A stretch of 64,000 nt of DNA from Antitrichia curtipendula (GCA_951230915.1 OX579635.1:10602001-10666000), one strand, 5' to 3'; counted from the stretch's first letter, positions 22,790 through 34,589 are shown. Numbers and translations are program-made. Notes: a model not told the origin generated them from the letters alone.

Positions 22790-22974
22790 GAGACAATAAA
22801 GGAAACACTCAATTATTCTAACAATGTAGCATTAGATGTTTGATTAGATGTTATAAAAGAAAAAATAAATTTTATTAATAAAAATAAAAATAAAAATATC
22901 AATGCTACATTAAAACCACCAAAGCATTATATATCTTGTTGATCTATAGGCCCAATGGCTCTTTGCAATCAATT

Positions 22975-23440
22975 TCATAAATTTTCTATTCAAGATTTTG
23001 TGCAAGGGTATCCATTGCAATCTTGACTTTCCGTAGTGTTGAGGGCTCTTGGAAATGAACCTCAAATATACTAGATCTTGGAAAAATCATATTAGAAATT
23101 AATTTTAAAACATTGTGAAATACATTTTGAGAAGCTATAAATTGATTGGGAATATGTATACTAGGCACTTTATTTTCACAATTTTTTGGTGACCAATTTT
23201 TTAGACTTGACCTAGGAAAAGAGGATTGAAAGACTTCAAATTACTTTTGCAGTTTGAATACCTTCAGTATCAAACATTAAAATCTTTCAATCTATAAGTG
23301 ATATTGTTATGTTTTCTTTTACTATGTGACATGTAACATGTCTAGTTTGAATTTGTACAATTACAATTCAAAAAGAATTGATACAACTTATCAATATGTT
23401 GTTTTTTTGTTCAATTTAGAGCAAATTCCTAGAAGCCCCC
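22975..23440 (-). repeat. Inverted copy of the 9.6-10.1 kb MITE interior
   Basis: Read on the minus strand this segment follows about 9640-10100 base by base with roughly four of five positions matching by eye. Shared landmarks are TTGATAAGTTGTATCAATT, GAAGTCTTTCAATCCTCTTT, AATTTATA(A/G)CTTCTCAAAAT and CAAGATTGCAATGGA. Both ends are missing the TTAA and TIR seen in the other copy, so this copy is truncated. Confidence 0.7.
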
Positions 23441-24266
23441 CAAAGGCCTTGGACATTTCCAAATTAAAGTAAAGTATTAGAACAAAGTGAAGAAAAACTT
23501 TCAGCCCATTTGACTATATTAATTGAAAGATTCTAACATTTGATGTGAGAAAAAAATAATTTTCTCATATCTGCAAAATAGATACAGTAGTACCTATTCT
23601 AAAATAAGTATTTGCCCATTCTTAGGTATATGCTGTTAAGTTCACTCATGAAATTTTTAGAAGCAATTGAGATGTTTAGCTTATATTATACCATCCTCCA
23701 ATGTCAAGAGGTTAAGTGAATTGGCAATATATGAGTCATTTTTTGATGATTTATTGTACAATGAGAAAAAATTTCAATTGAAATCTGAATGGTGAGAGTT
23801 AAAAGATAAACATTTGAAAATTGCAGAATTTTTTTTATGAATTTTGACTTCACAGATTGCAAGATAATAGGACTTGAAGTTAGAAAATGTTTTTTTTCTT
23901 TAAACTACTTCAACATAGCTTACAAAGTTTGACTCCTCTTAGAATGAGATTTGAGAACTAAAATTTGTTTTTTGAGGGACAATTATATGCCATATTTTAA
24001 TAGTTAAACACATGCCAAATTTCAGAAGTTGACAATCGTTTTTGCAAAAGATTCCCAAAAGATTTTCAAATTGCCTTAGTTGCTCCAAAAGTTCGGGGCA
24101 ACATGACTTTTTATCCAAACAACCAATTGGAAAAAAAAACCCACTTTTCACCATGGAGGTACATGTTAGCACATTGTGTTCAAATTTCATGAACTTCCGA
24201 CCAAAAATGACTTTGTGGGAAGCTACCCAAGATTTCTTGCGTATGTTGAACAAACCTTTGGCGAAT
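23441..24266. mobile_element. Decayed relative of the piggyBac element ends
   Basis: The left part (AAATTAAAGTAAAGTATTAG and onward) matches the left subterminal region of the 5.8-kb piggyBac element near 16440. The right part (CCGACCAAAAATGACTTTGT, then GATTTCTTGCGTATGTTGAA) matches its right subterminal region near 22020-22075. The outermost bases (CCCCAAAGG on the left, CCTTTGGCG on the right) are roughly complementary, but no TTAA remains. I read this as an old internally deleted copy abutting the truncated MITE copy. Confidence 0.45.
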
Positions 24267-24419
24267 CATCCATCATACTCACAGATAATATTATGTGTTC
24301 TATCCGCACCTGTATTATGTGATTTCAATTGTAAACAATTGGTTTGGCACACAAAAACAACAAAAGCACTGCCAAACAAACTTTAAAAGGAAAAGAAAAC
24401 TAAAAAAAGAAAGTAAAGG

Positions 24420-25087
24420 TAAAACTCGACATACTCATTACTAATATACTAATCAGTGGGCCGCGTAACTGTTTTAGCACATCAATTCATTACGGAGTAT
24501 GAGGCGTAAAGCTGCCAGGAAGTCACGGCAGTACAAAACCAAACTTTGCGTCGCCACTCTGGCTACATTCAGAAACTGGCAGGAAAATTTCTGAATCAGG
24601 CTCCTTTCTCCCCGTCGTCTGGAACATGGTGACATTGCGATCTTCGGAGATTGCAGGCAGGTCGTTCAAATAGCTTCTGGAACAATTTTTAGGGTTAGGG
24701 TTTAGGGGTTTGGGCTTTCATTCCCGGAATTGAGCTCTTTCCTTGGCAACCAGGAAAACTTCAAACTCTCTCTCACTCTCTCACTCTCTCACTCGTGCTG
24801 GCTAAGCATGTCCCTTACTGGAAGTGTATGCATCTGTCCTTCTCCCCCTTGAATATGTAACGAAGCATCTGCATAGCTGTCGAGACTAAAATTAACACAC
24901 AGATGTTCTTCCCGCACCCTTCTTCTGCGAGAAGCTGCTTCCTGGATTTGTCCCGAAGAATCTGCTCTTCTGATTTCTGAAATCGGTTGGGCAATCTGCA
25001 CCTGATGTACCGGAATTTATCACTGAAGCTATCATTCGCCTTCTTGGCTTGTTTTGGCAATTGAGGTACCCGAGGTGAAGAGCAAAG
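24420..25087 (+). promoter_or_regulatory. Promoter and 5' leader of DPH6-CCCH gene
   Basis: Composition shifts from AT-rich to mixed at about 24450. A telo-box cluster (TAGGGTTAGGGTTTAGG at 24690-24706) is followed by a CT-rich run (about 24767-24793, TCTCTCACTCTCTCACTC). Telo-boxes and CT/GA tracts are recurrent core-promoter features of plant genes for translation and growth, which suits a diphthamide enzyme. The leader up to the ATG at 25088 contains several upstream ATGs. No strong TATA box was seen. Minus-strand readings here are not credible genes. Confidence 0.5.
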
Positions 25088-28000
25088 ATGAAAGTGGTGG
25101 CACTCGTGAGTGGTGGCAAGGATAGCTGCTATGCCATGCAACGGTGCATCGACTATGGTCACGAGGTTCGATCACGATAGCCTTGGATTTTAGTAACAGA
25201 TACTACTCTGAGTCTTTGCATTGTGAGGAAAGTCTGTGTGGAGACACGGAGTATTTGGAGAGATCGTTTAGGTTGCAGGGGTGTGCGTCCGCATGTAGAA
25301 GAATTGCTTGGGTTACTGCAGATCCAAGTGGTGTGGCCACCTTGCTTCTTTCGGTTTGACTATTGGAGTACCATGAGTGTGTGTGGGGTCTGAAAGGTGG
25401 TGGTGGTTTGAATTTGCAGATCGTGGCGCTCGCCAATCTTCTGCCTGCAGACGATGAGGTGGATGAGCTCGATAGCTTCATGTTCCAGACAGTAAGTGTC
25501 TTTTCGTTTTCAGAGGCTTAGGGGTTTTGCCCGATTGGGAAACGCCAAAGTTTGTCCTTTTGGCACAATTTGTTGCTCACGTTGTTGATGATGTTGACAA
25601 TTGAACCCAATGGTGAACGCAATTGCATATATGTCTTTCGGAGACCTCCCAGAGAACTTTCAACCCTGCCAATTGTAATGCGCGCTAGGGTTTTGGACGA
25701 GATCTAGGGTGGATTTTGGACTGATGTTTGTTACTAGGGCCCAGTGGAACATGGCCTTTTTCCGATGTGGATAGTGACGGTGTGTACGTGGTTGGGCAGG
25801 TGGGACATCAGATGATATGCGCCATTGCGCAATGTATGGGTCTGCCATTGTTTCGCCGGCGTATTCAAGGCACATCCAGGTTTGTGCCCTTATGAATTTT
25901 GCAGGTTATGTCCACGATTCACGGTTCAGTGTAAACTATGACAACAGTGTCCAAAACGTGGAAGGGTTTCCATCATGAATCTTGGTCGTGTAGGGGTGAA
26001 TTGAGAAGTGGTCTCATGTACGATACAGAGCCCAGCCTTTTGCAGCTGAAACGGAAGCTTATTTCTAGATTTCTTGCAGGTTGCAGGAGTTGAGATACAA
26101 GAAAACCATTGGGGACGAAGTGGAAGATCTGGAGAAGCTGCTGGTGGCAGTGAAGCAGAAGTACCCGGACATTGGAGGAGTCTCTTCGGGAGCTATTGCA
26201 TCCAACTACCAGCGCCTGAGGGTCGAGAGTATATGCTCTAGATTGGGCCTCGTTTCCCTTGCTTACTTGTGGGAGCAAGATCAGGCTGCTCTTCTTCAGA
26301 ACATGGTAAGTTGATGTTTTTCCTCGTCCCTGTTGCCCTTCATGGAGTGCCTGTTGCAGCATGAATTTTGTAGGGGTCGGTCCTGCACAGGATTGGCTTT
26401 CTGTGGGCGTAGCATGCCATGTTCATTTCTCCGGAATCTGGTAGTAGTGTAATAATTGAAACTCAGTTGCTCTTGTGTAGATTGACAGTGGAATTCACGC
26501 AGTGCTCGTCAAGGTACATCTCTCACTATTTTCATTTCGTGTTCATTTTTTGTTCAAGCGGAAAGCAGGGTGTTTTGATTCACATTGATGGGGGTCTGAG
26601 AAATGGTTCACTGACCTGATCTCCCAAGAATATCATATTTTCACTCTTCATTTCCGAGACTACTTCAAATTCAATATCTCCCGCCCTTTCGATCCAGAAA
26701 CTATGATATGATAAGGGCGCACCCTAACCTGTGTAGGGGTGTATAATCGCTCACGAGTTGAACTGGAGGCCTTCCGGTCTTCTGGAGTACCGGACTTTTG
26801 TCCCAAAACAACTACTCCGTAGTAAATCTTAGTAGCGATGGATTCTTGCCCCTCTCCGTCTTAGGTTGACCCCTTGCTCCAACACCTGTAGAGAATCCAC
26901 CCCTTGCAGGTGTTGTAGGAAATGTATCTGAGTTCCAACCGTCCGGGTTTATGTTAGGAATTGCCTTCAATGGCATCCCAATTGGCACGGCTCAATGCGG
27001 CTAGTTTTTCTGCTATCGTGCAATGAGTGTTCCAGCAGTTATTTGTTGTCGTAAGAAGGTGAGAATTGAGTTCCACTCATCCATGTCTAGTTTTTTTGTC
27101 CGCTTGAATGTGCAGGTTGCTGCAATTGGCATGGACCCACAGAAGCATTTGGGCCAGGATTTGGCTTCCTTGCAGCCCCATCTTACTCGCCTTGCCAGGT
27201 ACTTTCAGTTTTTGGAAGACCATGTCATGTGATGTTGAGGGTTTGAGCTTTTTATAGTTTTCGAGAGTTGGATACGTACGTGAAGAGTTGAACTTCCCCC
27301 TCCGCCTTGTAGTTGACCTGATTGTTGCGCCTTTTTATTTCCCGCAGCTTGTACGGAAGCAATGTTTGTGGTGAAGGTGGGGAGTATGAGAGTCTAACCT
27401 TGGATTCCCCGCTTTTTAAGGTGAGATTTTCTGCAACCAAGTCCAATGTTTATTCCCGCATTCGTTACGAGTGCCCAGGTTGTTACGAGGTCAGGTTGTT
27501 ATCTAGTATAAGAGAGAGGATTCTATTTGCGACACATTAGAGATTTTAGCACATGTTGGAGTTTTTTACTGCAGGGAGATGCATAACGCTCTGGAGAGAC
27601 CACTTCGGGTGCAAGTGCCGAATCTGTTGGGAGCCAATTTGTATTCCTGTGTCTGAGTTTCTTTTAGTTGGAGGTTGTCGACCACTTTAAGTGGCAGTAG
27701 ACGACCCATTTCCTTTCAATCATCCGTGGCCATAGCCATTTAGTCCTACCACGGTTACGCCACTTGCTTACGAGTCCGAGCGAACGTATGAATAGATGAG
27801 TTGCTGATTGCGAAATAAGGGTTCAGTACAGGAGACGGTATCCCTAGCAGTTTCAGTATCCTGTCCCTTCTAGGCCTTCGTGTTGATTTGGCTTGCTGCC
27901 AGTCTTTTAGTGCATGAATGATTGTAGTCCTCGAGCGCCTTTCATGAAGTAGTGAGTTGTATTTGAGAGCCTGGACACCCATAGGTGATGGTTTTGTGAA

Positions 28001-28386
28001 CAGATTCTAAAGTCCGATGGCTAAGTTGCAAGAGGTATGGCCTTATCCTCACAGCTGGATTGCTTTGGCCCAGCATGCGCGGATCGTTCTGGATGACTTC
28101 GAAGTCGCACTGCACTCGCCCGACCAAATTGCCCCCGTGGGTGTGCTTCACCCAACCAAGTTCCATTTGGAGTCTAAAGATGCTTCTTGTGCGAAGTTGA
28201 GTCCAGACTTGCCGTCCATGGTGTTTGAAGTTACAGACACTGTAGCTGCGGCGGAGACGGTCAAGTGGGGCGAGGACCTTGCATCGATTGAGTCAGCGAC
28301 TATCGAGAATGTCCAACTGACAGTTACATCTCCCGAAAACGGCATTGTGACTATGGGCTGTTGGCGGCAAGAGTGTGCGAAGCTTG
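25088..28386 (+). CDS. DPH6: DPH6 module: diphthine--ammonia ligase domain
   Basis: DPH6 uses ATP and ammonium to convert diphthine on translation elongation factor 2 to diphthamide, in the cytosol. The eight exons give MKVVALVSGGKDSCYAMQRC at the start, where SGGKDS (residues 8-13) is the ATP-binding PP-loop. The family block around SSGAIASNYQRLRVESICSR is at residues 112-131. GEGGEYESLTLDSPLF (199-214) and HSPDQIAPVGVLHP (229-242) are also present. All are strongly family-like. Length to the break (about 338 aa) covers the whole catalytic domain, comparable to the short animal enzymes. Plant and yeast enzymes normally add two RidA/YjgF-like domains, which are missing here: the similarity stops at an exon edge after residue 338. 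Reading through intron 8 would end at a stop at 28541 and give a 370-aa DPH6-only protein. ATG at 25088 is chosen because the conserved N-terminus begins there. Confidence 0.9.
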
Positions 28387-31300
28387 GTGAGCTGGTTCTC
28401 TTCCTTTTTGTTCTAGGAGTTCAATTCTTGTTTCCACTTATCCAGTCCAACAGTGAAACCAAAATTATGTTAAAAGAGACTGAGCTTCGGAGTGAAAGAA
28501 GATTTAGTGTTCTTGCTGCTTTTCAGAAGATTCCCAGTTAGATTCTTTAAGTTGTTGATGACCAATTCTTGTATGTTTAACTCAGTAGTTGTGAAGTCAA
28601 TTTTGACTTCAACGTCGAAGTCAATAGTTGCTAGTGTAATGTCGAGTGAATGCCAAGGACACTAGCATCACACTAACATTGAGTTAATACTGTTTGCGTT
28701 CCTCTAATATTAACGTCACATTAACTGAACATGAGGGGTCATGTATGAACCTAATGCCTAGTAACTTAGGAGGAGAAACTAATGGGGGTGGGGGTTATTT
28801 TTTGGTGTGATCCATTGGCTGAACAGGTGTGCGAGAGGAGCTGGGGCTACTACTATCCACTGATGAGAAGTCTCTGCAACAGGTAGATTTGGAGCTCGAA
28901 GATGGTGAGCTTCCTGGTGGTGGTTGGGAGAGTGGGGAGGATGATGAAGCCGACAATGCCGATTCCGGTAGATTTGAGGAAGATGATGCGGAGGAACAGG
29001 ACGACGAGGCTTACGAAGAAGAAGAAGATATTGTAGATTACCGGACGGAAGGGCTTACGCCAGTTGCCGTGCAGTTTGGTGTGGATGCATGTATTAATGA
29101 AGCTACTGGTAATCCGTTGGGTAAAGATCACAAGAAAAACAACAAGCGTCGGAAGGGTAAAGGCGCCCTGTCTAGGCAGAGGAAAAAGTCTCGGTTGGAG
29201 AAGATGCAGAAAAGCTCTGATGAACCGTCCACTGAAGCGAACTTTAACGGTAGACACCATGAAAGTATGTACTATTCATCGGTTTCTCTGCTTTTTCGAA
29301 TCCGAGTATTGTTACGAGTGTTGCTACTTCGATCACCAATTTTTTTTTAAGTGATTGATCTTGCAGCAGGCGAACGTCCTTGAAGTCGGGAGACGTTCTT
29401 ACTGCAAAATTGTGCTTATTTCGCTTCTATTGTTCCTCATTGGTTTCCTTCCTCTTTTTGTTTTGAAGTAAGGGTTACTGAGGATTTCTTTCTCTTTTTT
29501 GCAGATCATTTGGCCCTTGGGTTGAAGAGAAAGGTTGAGTCTGCTGGAGAGAAGCAACAAAAGGCAGGGAATGAAAGGGTTGAGATTGACGCCGGCCCCG
29601 AAGAAGGCGAGTTATTTGAAGAGGTATGGGCTGAAACCATCTTGACACCATTATTTGTGGACTTGTACAAATCTTCACGTGATTTGACACTGCAATTATT
29701 AAAGTGTCTTTCATCCTAATTGTCTAGTTTAAAAAGAGGCCCATTTGGTTTGTGATTCACCTTTTGCATATGCACCATGGGCTGAAGGGTGTGACGATAA
29801 TGAAAAAGCTTGTGTACGGTTGTAATCGACCGTTTTGAATGTGGTACCTTTGGCAGGATAATCGCGGACTATTGTCACAGTTGGTCGAGGAGGAAGTTGG
29901 CTTGTGGACTACCGATGTTGGGGATGAGCAAATTACAAGCTCCAAGGTATGATATAGTTTTTGTTGTTCGATCATTCGAACACTAAGGGCAGAAATATAC
30001 TTCTTGCATGATGATTATCTGTGTTTTGGCAGGCTATCTCAATATTATAGACAGTTCGAAGCATCCACGAATCGCACCTGTGTCAGTGCTTAGATTTCTA
30101 CTGTTTGACATGTAACGTCAACCTTAATATGTCAGGGTGAAGTAAAACTCTAGGTGGTCTCCCTTGCGTAAAGGGTATCCCGATGGGTCAGCATAAGTGG
30201 ACTGTAGTCGGCCTTACTGTGTCTCATTTTATTTATTTCTTCCCTTTATTCTCTGAGTTTTTTCAGTTTTAATTTTGTGGTACCAACTAACAGTCATGTG
30301 AATCTGAAACAGATCGACAGCGACGAGGATGGAAAGAAGAAAACTCGTGCTCCTATTTCGGCCGAGAGGAAATTGAAAAAGAAGGTGGCCTTCCGGAGAA
30401 AGCGTGCTGAGAAAGAGAAGGAACTGGGTATTAGACGTCCCCGAATTCCAGTCACCACCTTTAAACCTAAAATTCCCCTTTGCAAGTTTTATATAAAAGG
30501 GCGGTGCACACTGGTATTTCACATCACCCTCTTTATCTACATTCCTCTATGTAGTCAGCTTGAAATCTTGGTTTGTCGATTCTTAGTTTCAATTCTATCT
30601 TTAAACACATATTAGGAGCCTTCGGTATTTAAATGTCAGCTAGATAGCTAACTGCGTGGTTGTGTTCTTTGCAGGGTGCGAAATGTACATTTTCGCATGA
30701 TGTAGTTCCCGTGACCAAGTCAGATGTAAGTGTCACTCAACTCTGATGCTTGTGATCATTATAGGGAAACATATATAAATTATGAAAGAACCATTGTGAC
30801 TGGTATATATGGTAGCTTTAGCTGTTCGAGGACTAGTATTTAATTCTCGTCGTTTTGTGGTATTTGCAATTATCATTATCAGGCCCCGCCTTCTAAATCC
30901 TGACTTTGGGATCTGGATCTGATGCAGCCTTGCAAATTCTTCATGGTCAATCGATGTTTGAAAGGAGATGATTGCCCATTTTCACACAGTTTGGATACTT
31001 TTCCGTGCAAATTCTGGCATACACGAGGGCACTGCCTGGATGGCAATAATTGCCGCTTCTCGCATGGGGTAAGTAACTTCATTTCTAAATCTAATTCCTT
31101 TCGTATTGAGCGTCATTCCGTGCTCTAATCAGTGCAATGTGTACGCGTAATTCAAGTGGGGAGTTTTGGGCAGGGTCTACAGAGCTTTGCTCCCCAACTC
31201 CAACTCCAATAGTGAGCGCGGCCACTGATTATGCAAGCTGTTGTTGATATTATTATCCTATTTTATATTACCTTGTTTTACATCTTGTTTTGGGCTTCTG

Positions 31301-32144
31301 AGTAGTCATATCTACGTCTCGGTGCAGCCTTTGACAGACGACCAACGCCAGAACCTCGCCAAGCGTATTGAACACGACGCCAAGGAGCAGCAGAATGTGC
31401 CAGATATTCTCACCGACTTCAACAAGCCAGAGAATTCTGATGCTGAGTACATGCCAACTATGGACAGCAGTCGCGCCGAAGCTTTGAATCCAAGTCAATT
31501 AATGAACCAAGACACGCCAAATTATACATCAAGTAGCCTAGCTTTTCACAGCGCACAAGCTTGCAGGTGAGTACTGAAGTTGTTTGACTGTTGAACTTTT
31601 ACTTCTTTTTACATACTGCAGTAGAATTTCTCTTCACCTAATCTTGTTGCACTGTATTCATACTGTGAATCCAGTTTCAGGACAAGAATATACCTCTGCG
31701 GTATATGTGGTGAAAGAGAGGTGTCAATGCAGGACTTTGTGTTTTGAGGTTGTGGTCCTCCTTTTGTAAAGTTTCAGGAAGTCTCTTCTGACACTACCTG
31801 TTTATGTTGTGCTTATCAGGGAGATTCTTTCAGCAGCACCGCGATTACCTGTTTCACAAAATCAAACAGATGAGATAAATAGGGAAGAGATTGTGCTCAC
31901 AGAGACATGTAAGGAAGAGACGCCAGTGGAGAACGCTGTGCTATTGGCAGCCAGGAAAGCGGCCTCAGCAGCAGTGCAGGCAGCAGCAGCAGGCACCACA
32001 GACAAACTGATGGGCTTTAGCAGAACCTCTCCCAGTATTTCACTTTTGAAGACGAGAACGTTTGGTCGTCCGGTTGGACGTGGAAGTGAGGCAAGTAGTG
32101 CAATGGACCTTCTGCAAGCCACAACACAGCCGAGATGTGAATAG
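25088..32144 (+). CDS. Fused DPH6 ligase - CCCH zinc-finger protein (16 exons)
   Basis: Predicted exons: 25088-25165, 25420-25491, 25800-25879, 26080-26305, 26481-26513, 27116-27198, 27348-27420, 28074-28386, 28827-29264, 29505-29623, 29857-29946, 30313-30513, 30675-30725, 30928-31068, 31328-31566, 31820-32144. Every intron has GT..AG ends and phases agree throughout; the sum is 2562 nt (853 aa plus TAG). Residues 1-319 are the DPH6 ATP-pyrophosphatase domain. Residues 320-338 (GVREELGLLLSTDEKSLQQ) still look like DPH6. From 339 (VDLELEDGELPGGGW) the protein is an acidic, basic, then triple-CCCH protein. The CCCH part has no ATG of its own near its first exon, and a TGA lies just upstream of 28827, so continuous splicing is the simplest model. 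A DPH6 truncated by rearrangement beside a CCCH gene with an unseen first exon is the alternative. A polyadenylation-like AATAAA lies at 32663. Confidence 0.62.
28827..32144 (+). CDS. CCCH module: triple CCCH zinc-finger protein, EMB1789/ZC3H4-6-8 type
   Basis: This part encodes an acidic segment (EDGELPGGGW then Asp/Glu runs, residues about 344-392), a basic nuclear-localisation-like stretch (KKNNKRRKGKG, RQRKKSR, about 415-445) and a Lys/Arg-rich helix (KLKKKVAFRRKRAEKEKELG). Three tandem CCCH fingers follow: C592-C600-C606-H610, C621-C629-C635-H639 and C646-C655-C661-H665 (spacings 7-5-3, 7-5-3 and 8-5-3). A linker and an Ala-rich stretch (AARKAASAAVQAAAAG, about 789-804) lead to the stop at 32142-32144. 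Three close CCCH fingers after a basic region match plant C3H65/EMB1789-like and animal ZC3H4/6/8 proteins, which are nuclear and act on RNA or transcription. Exon boundaries all keep frame. It is joined upstream to DPH6 rather than to its own start codon. Confidence 0.85.
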
Positions 32145-33140
32145 TGCAATCACTTATCCCACTTAAGGTATCCTCACCCTTTTGCAACACCAGCCATTTT
32201 CCATCACTTAGAATCTTCACAGCCTCTCATTGACCCAAATATGACAAAGCATTTGCTCAAATTCAACACTAGTTTTCAAAGGAACCAATGGAGTTTAAGA
32301 GTTTGTGAAGCATCCAGTGAGAGTTGAAGTACAAGCAGCTTGTACTTCAAGGATGTCCAATTAAGGGTAGTCTATTATCAGCTGTAGGTGTTACTATGAT
32401 CTCAACTTAAATTGTTTAAAGTATATCATACAAACTCTAAAAATTCTAAAAAACCAATTGCATTCACTTCTGCTTATGATATTTTTCCGAAATTGTGTTC
32501 AGAATTGCTCATTTGAAAAAAAAGTGTCTATTTTTAGGTGCAGATACCGTAATGCTTTGGAAGAGACTATGGAGGAGGAGGTTGCCTCTGTTAAACTAGT
32601 TTATTTATCACATTGGCAGCAGTTGTGTGTCTGTCGGTCCAACTGATCCACAGATTGACAATAATAAAGACTTCCACTACACTTTCAGCTTCCGGCTTTA
32701 AGAATACTAATTTTTGTCTATTTCAGTAGACTGTCTTGCTGAGAGCAGCCTGTGATAGAGAGCTTTGGAATGTACAGTCGTATCCAATAATCTTACGAAT
32801 TTTTGGATCCCAGGAGCTTTAGCTTTAGCTGAGGTTAGGAGAACTTTGGGAGGTCTGTGTACACTCAAAAATGAATGGAATTTTGAATTTTGAATTGTGT
32901 TGGAGTCACATTGAAGTTTACTTCATCATCGTTACAAAGAGTTTGATGTTTTGTACAATCTGTCTACCATCTAGTGTTGTCACCATTTGTTAAATTTACG
33001 ACTTATTTTCTATGGTACATATTAGAAATGGGATTTTACAATTGCTTTACAAATACTTAATCCCATACCACTTGAATTGCTTGTATCATTTCTTGCTTGT
33101 TCTTTATCTTATTGCAACAAATGTTTGACTATTTTCTAGA
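32145..33140 (+). other. 3' UTR and downstream spacer
   Basis: After the TAG the sequence has no further coding exon. AATAAA at 32663-32668 is a plausible polyadenylation signal about 520 bases past the stop. Beyond it the DNA returns to AT-rich spacer. Confidence 0.45.
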
Positions 33141-33142
33141 GG

Positions 33143-33665
33143 TTCTATGGAAAATGGTAGATAGTATAGAAGAAAATCAGGTTGTTGTATGATTTTGAAT
33201 TATTCATTTTGTAATTGTATGAAATTGATGTACACTTCATTGTGATTCCAAGGCAATTTGTGGTTTCAAAATTTGTTCATTTCTTAGCATTTAAAAGCAT
33301 CTCGAAGCCTAATTTTTTTTTCCTGCTTAATTTGCATATTTGTGAAGAAAAAATTGTAAGTTGGTGTGACCTTGTTGTACAACAAGAAATGATACAAAAA
33401 TTCAACAAGTATGGGATCAAACATCTCTACAACAATTGCAAAAGTTTGATTCAAATGTGCCCAATCAAATGCAAGGTATACTTTAAGCAAAAAAAGGGGG
33501 AAATACGAGATGGTAGATGGTGTATAGGTAAGATCCAAATTGTTGTATGATTCTAAATTTTACATGTACATATATTTGTTGTGGTGCTCAAGTACTCTTC
33601 ACTAAAATTCCAACACAATTTGTGGTTTGGAAATCTATTCATTTTAAAGCATGCTAGAGCTTCTT
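33143..33665 (+). repeat. Direct repeat pair, about 165 bp each
   Basis: About 33143-33310 and about 33505-33665 share ordered phrases: ATGGTAGAT(A/G)GT, TTGTTGTATGATT, then CA(A/C)AATTTGTGGTTT and a TTCATTT block followed by TTTAAA(A)GCAT. The roughly 195 bp between them read openly in one frame but show no domain. It looks like a local duplication or remnants of an element with direct repeats. Confidence 0.5.
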
Positions 33666-33689
33666 GACATTTATAGACTTTGTTGAAAT

Positions 33690-34587
33690 CTGACTACAGT
33701 CAGGTAGTGGAAGTTTACAAATTGCCTTTTGGAGCCATTCAATTTTTTTGGATAATGTGCATTATAATTGGTATTTTTTTGTTATGCATAATTATCATTG
33801 TATCCTTACGTGATCCCAATCAAGCATACCAAATTTCACTTTCAAAAACCCAAAATTCCATTTTGGGTAAATTTTTAGAATCAATTTTTGTGATTTTACA
33901 TAATATTTTATTGAATACAATTGGTGATAAATTTTCATAAATGAATTGCATGGATACGTAGGGAACATCCAAATGGACATCTTTCATATTAAAAAACCAC
34001 CCCTTTAAGTAACAAAAATATGATCAATGAAGAGTGCTATGAAAAGTGTCATATGACCAAAACTTTGAAGAAATGGATATCCCTATATTTTAACTTGATT
34101 TTGACATTTTCACTTGACATGGTAATTAATTTTGTACATTTGAGCACGATGGTACAATAACTTTGCCCAAATCAAGTTAAAATATAGGGATATCCATTTC
34201 TTCAAAGTTTTGGTCATACGACACTTTTCATAGAACTCTTCATTGATCATATTTTATTACTTAAGAGGCTGTTTTTTAATATGAAAGATGCACATTTGGA
34301 TGTTCCCTACATATCCATGCAATTCATTTAAAAGAATTCATCACCAATTGTATTCAATAAAATAATAAGTAAAACCACAAAAAATGACTCTAAAAATTCA
34401 CACAAAATGGAATTCTATTTTTTTGAAAGTGAAAGTTGGGATGTTTGATTGGGATTCACGTAAGGATGCAATGATAATTATGTTGATAAAAACAAAACAA
34501 TTTAAATCAAATCCACATTGTGCAAAAATATCTAAATGGCTCAAATAGTCTGTTTGTGAATGAATTGGACCTGACTGTACAGTAATA
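33690..34587. repeat. Long hairpin element, copy 1 of 3
   Basis: Arms of about 415 bp pair across a short loop (about 34105-34160). The inner arm GATATCCCTATATTTTAACT is near 34078 with its complement near 34175. The outer ends are ACAGTCAGGT near 33700 and its complement ACCTGACTGT near 34570. Intermediate blocks (AGGGAACATCCAAATGGACA, CCTTACGTGA) are mirrored with scattered changes. Copies 2 and 3 at 62.1-63.9 kb share the same arm phrases. No ORF of substance. Confidence 0.8.
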
Positions 34588-34589
34588 AT

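Noticed and set aside
24789..25162. Minus-strand frames of 70-115 codons upstream of DPH6
   Set aside because: They overlap the promoter, leader and first exon of the DPH6 gene in antisense and show no family features.
28557..28740. Repeated GTCA/GTTA motifs in the DPH6-CCCH joining intron as a possible transposon scar
   Set aside because: Short dyads such as CTAGTGTAATG and CACTAGCATCACAC are present, but no clean inverted ends or target duplication were found.
28853..29260. 135-codon minus-strand frame opposite the CCCH acidic exon
   Set aside because: A shadow of the Asp/Glu-rich coding strand, giving a Phe/Leu-rich reading without family features.
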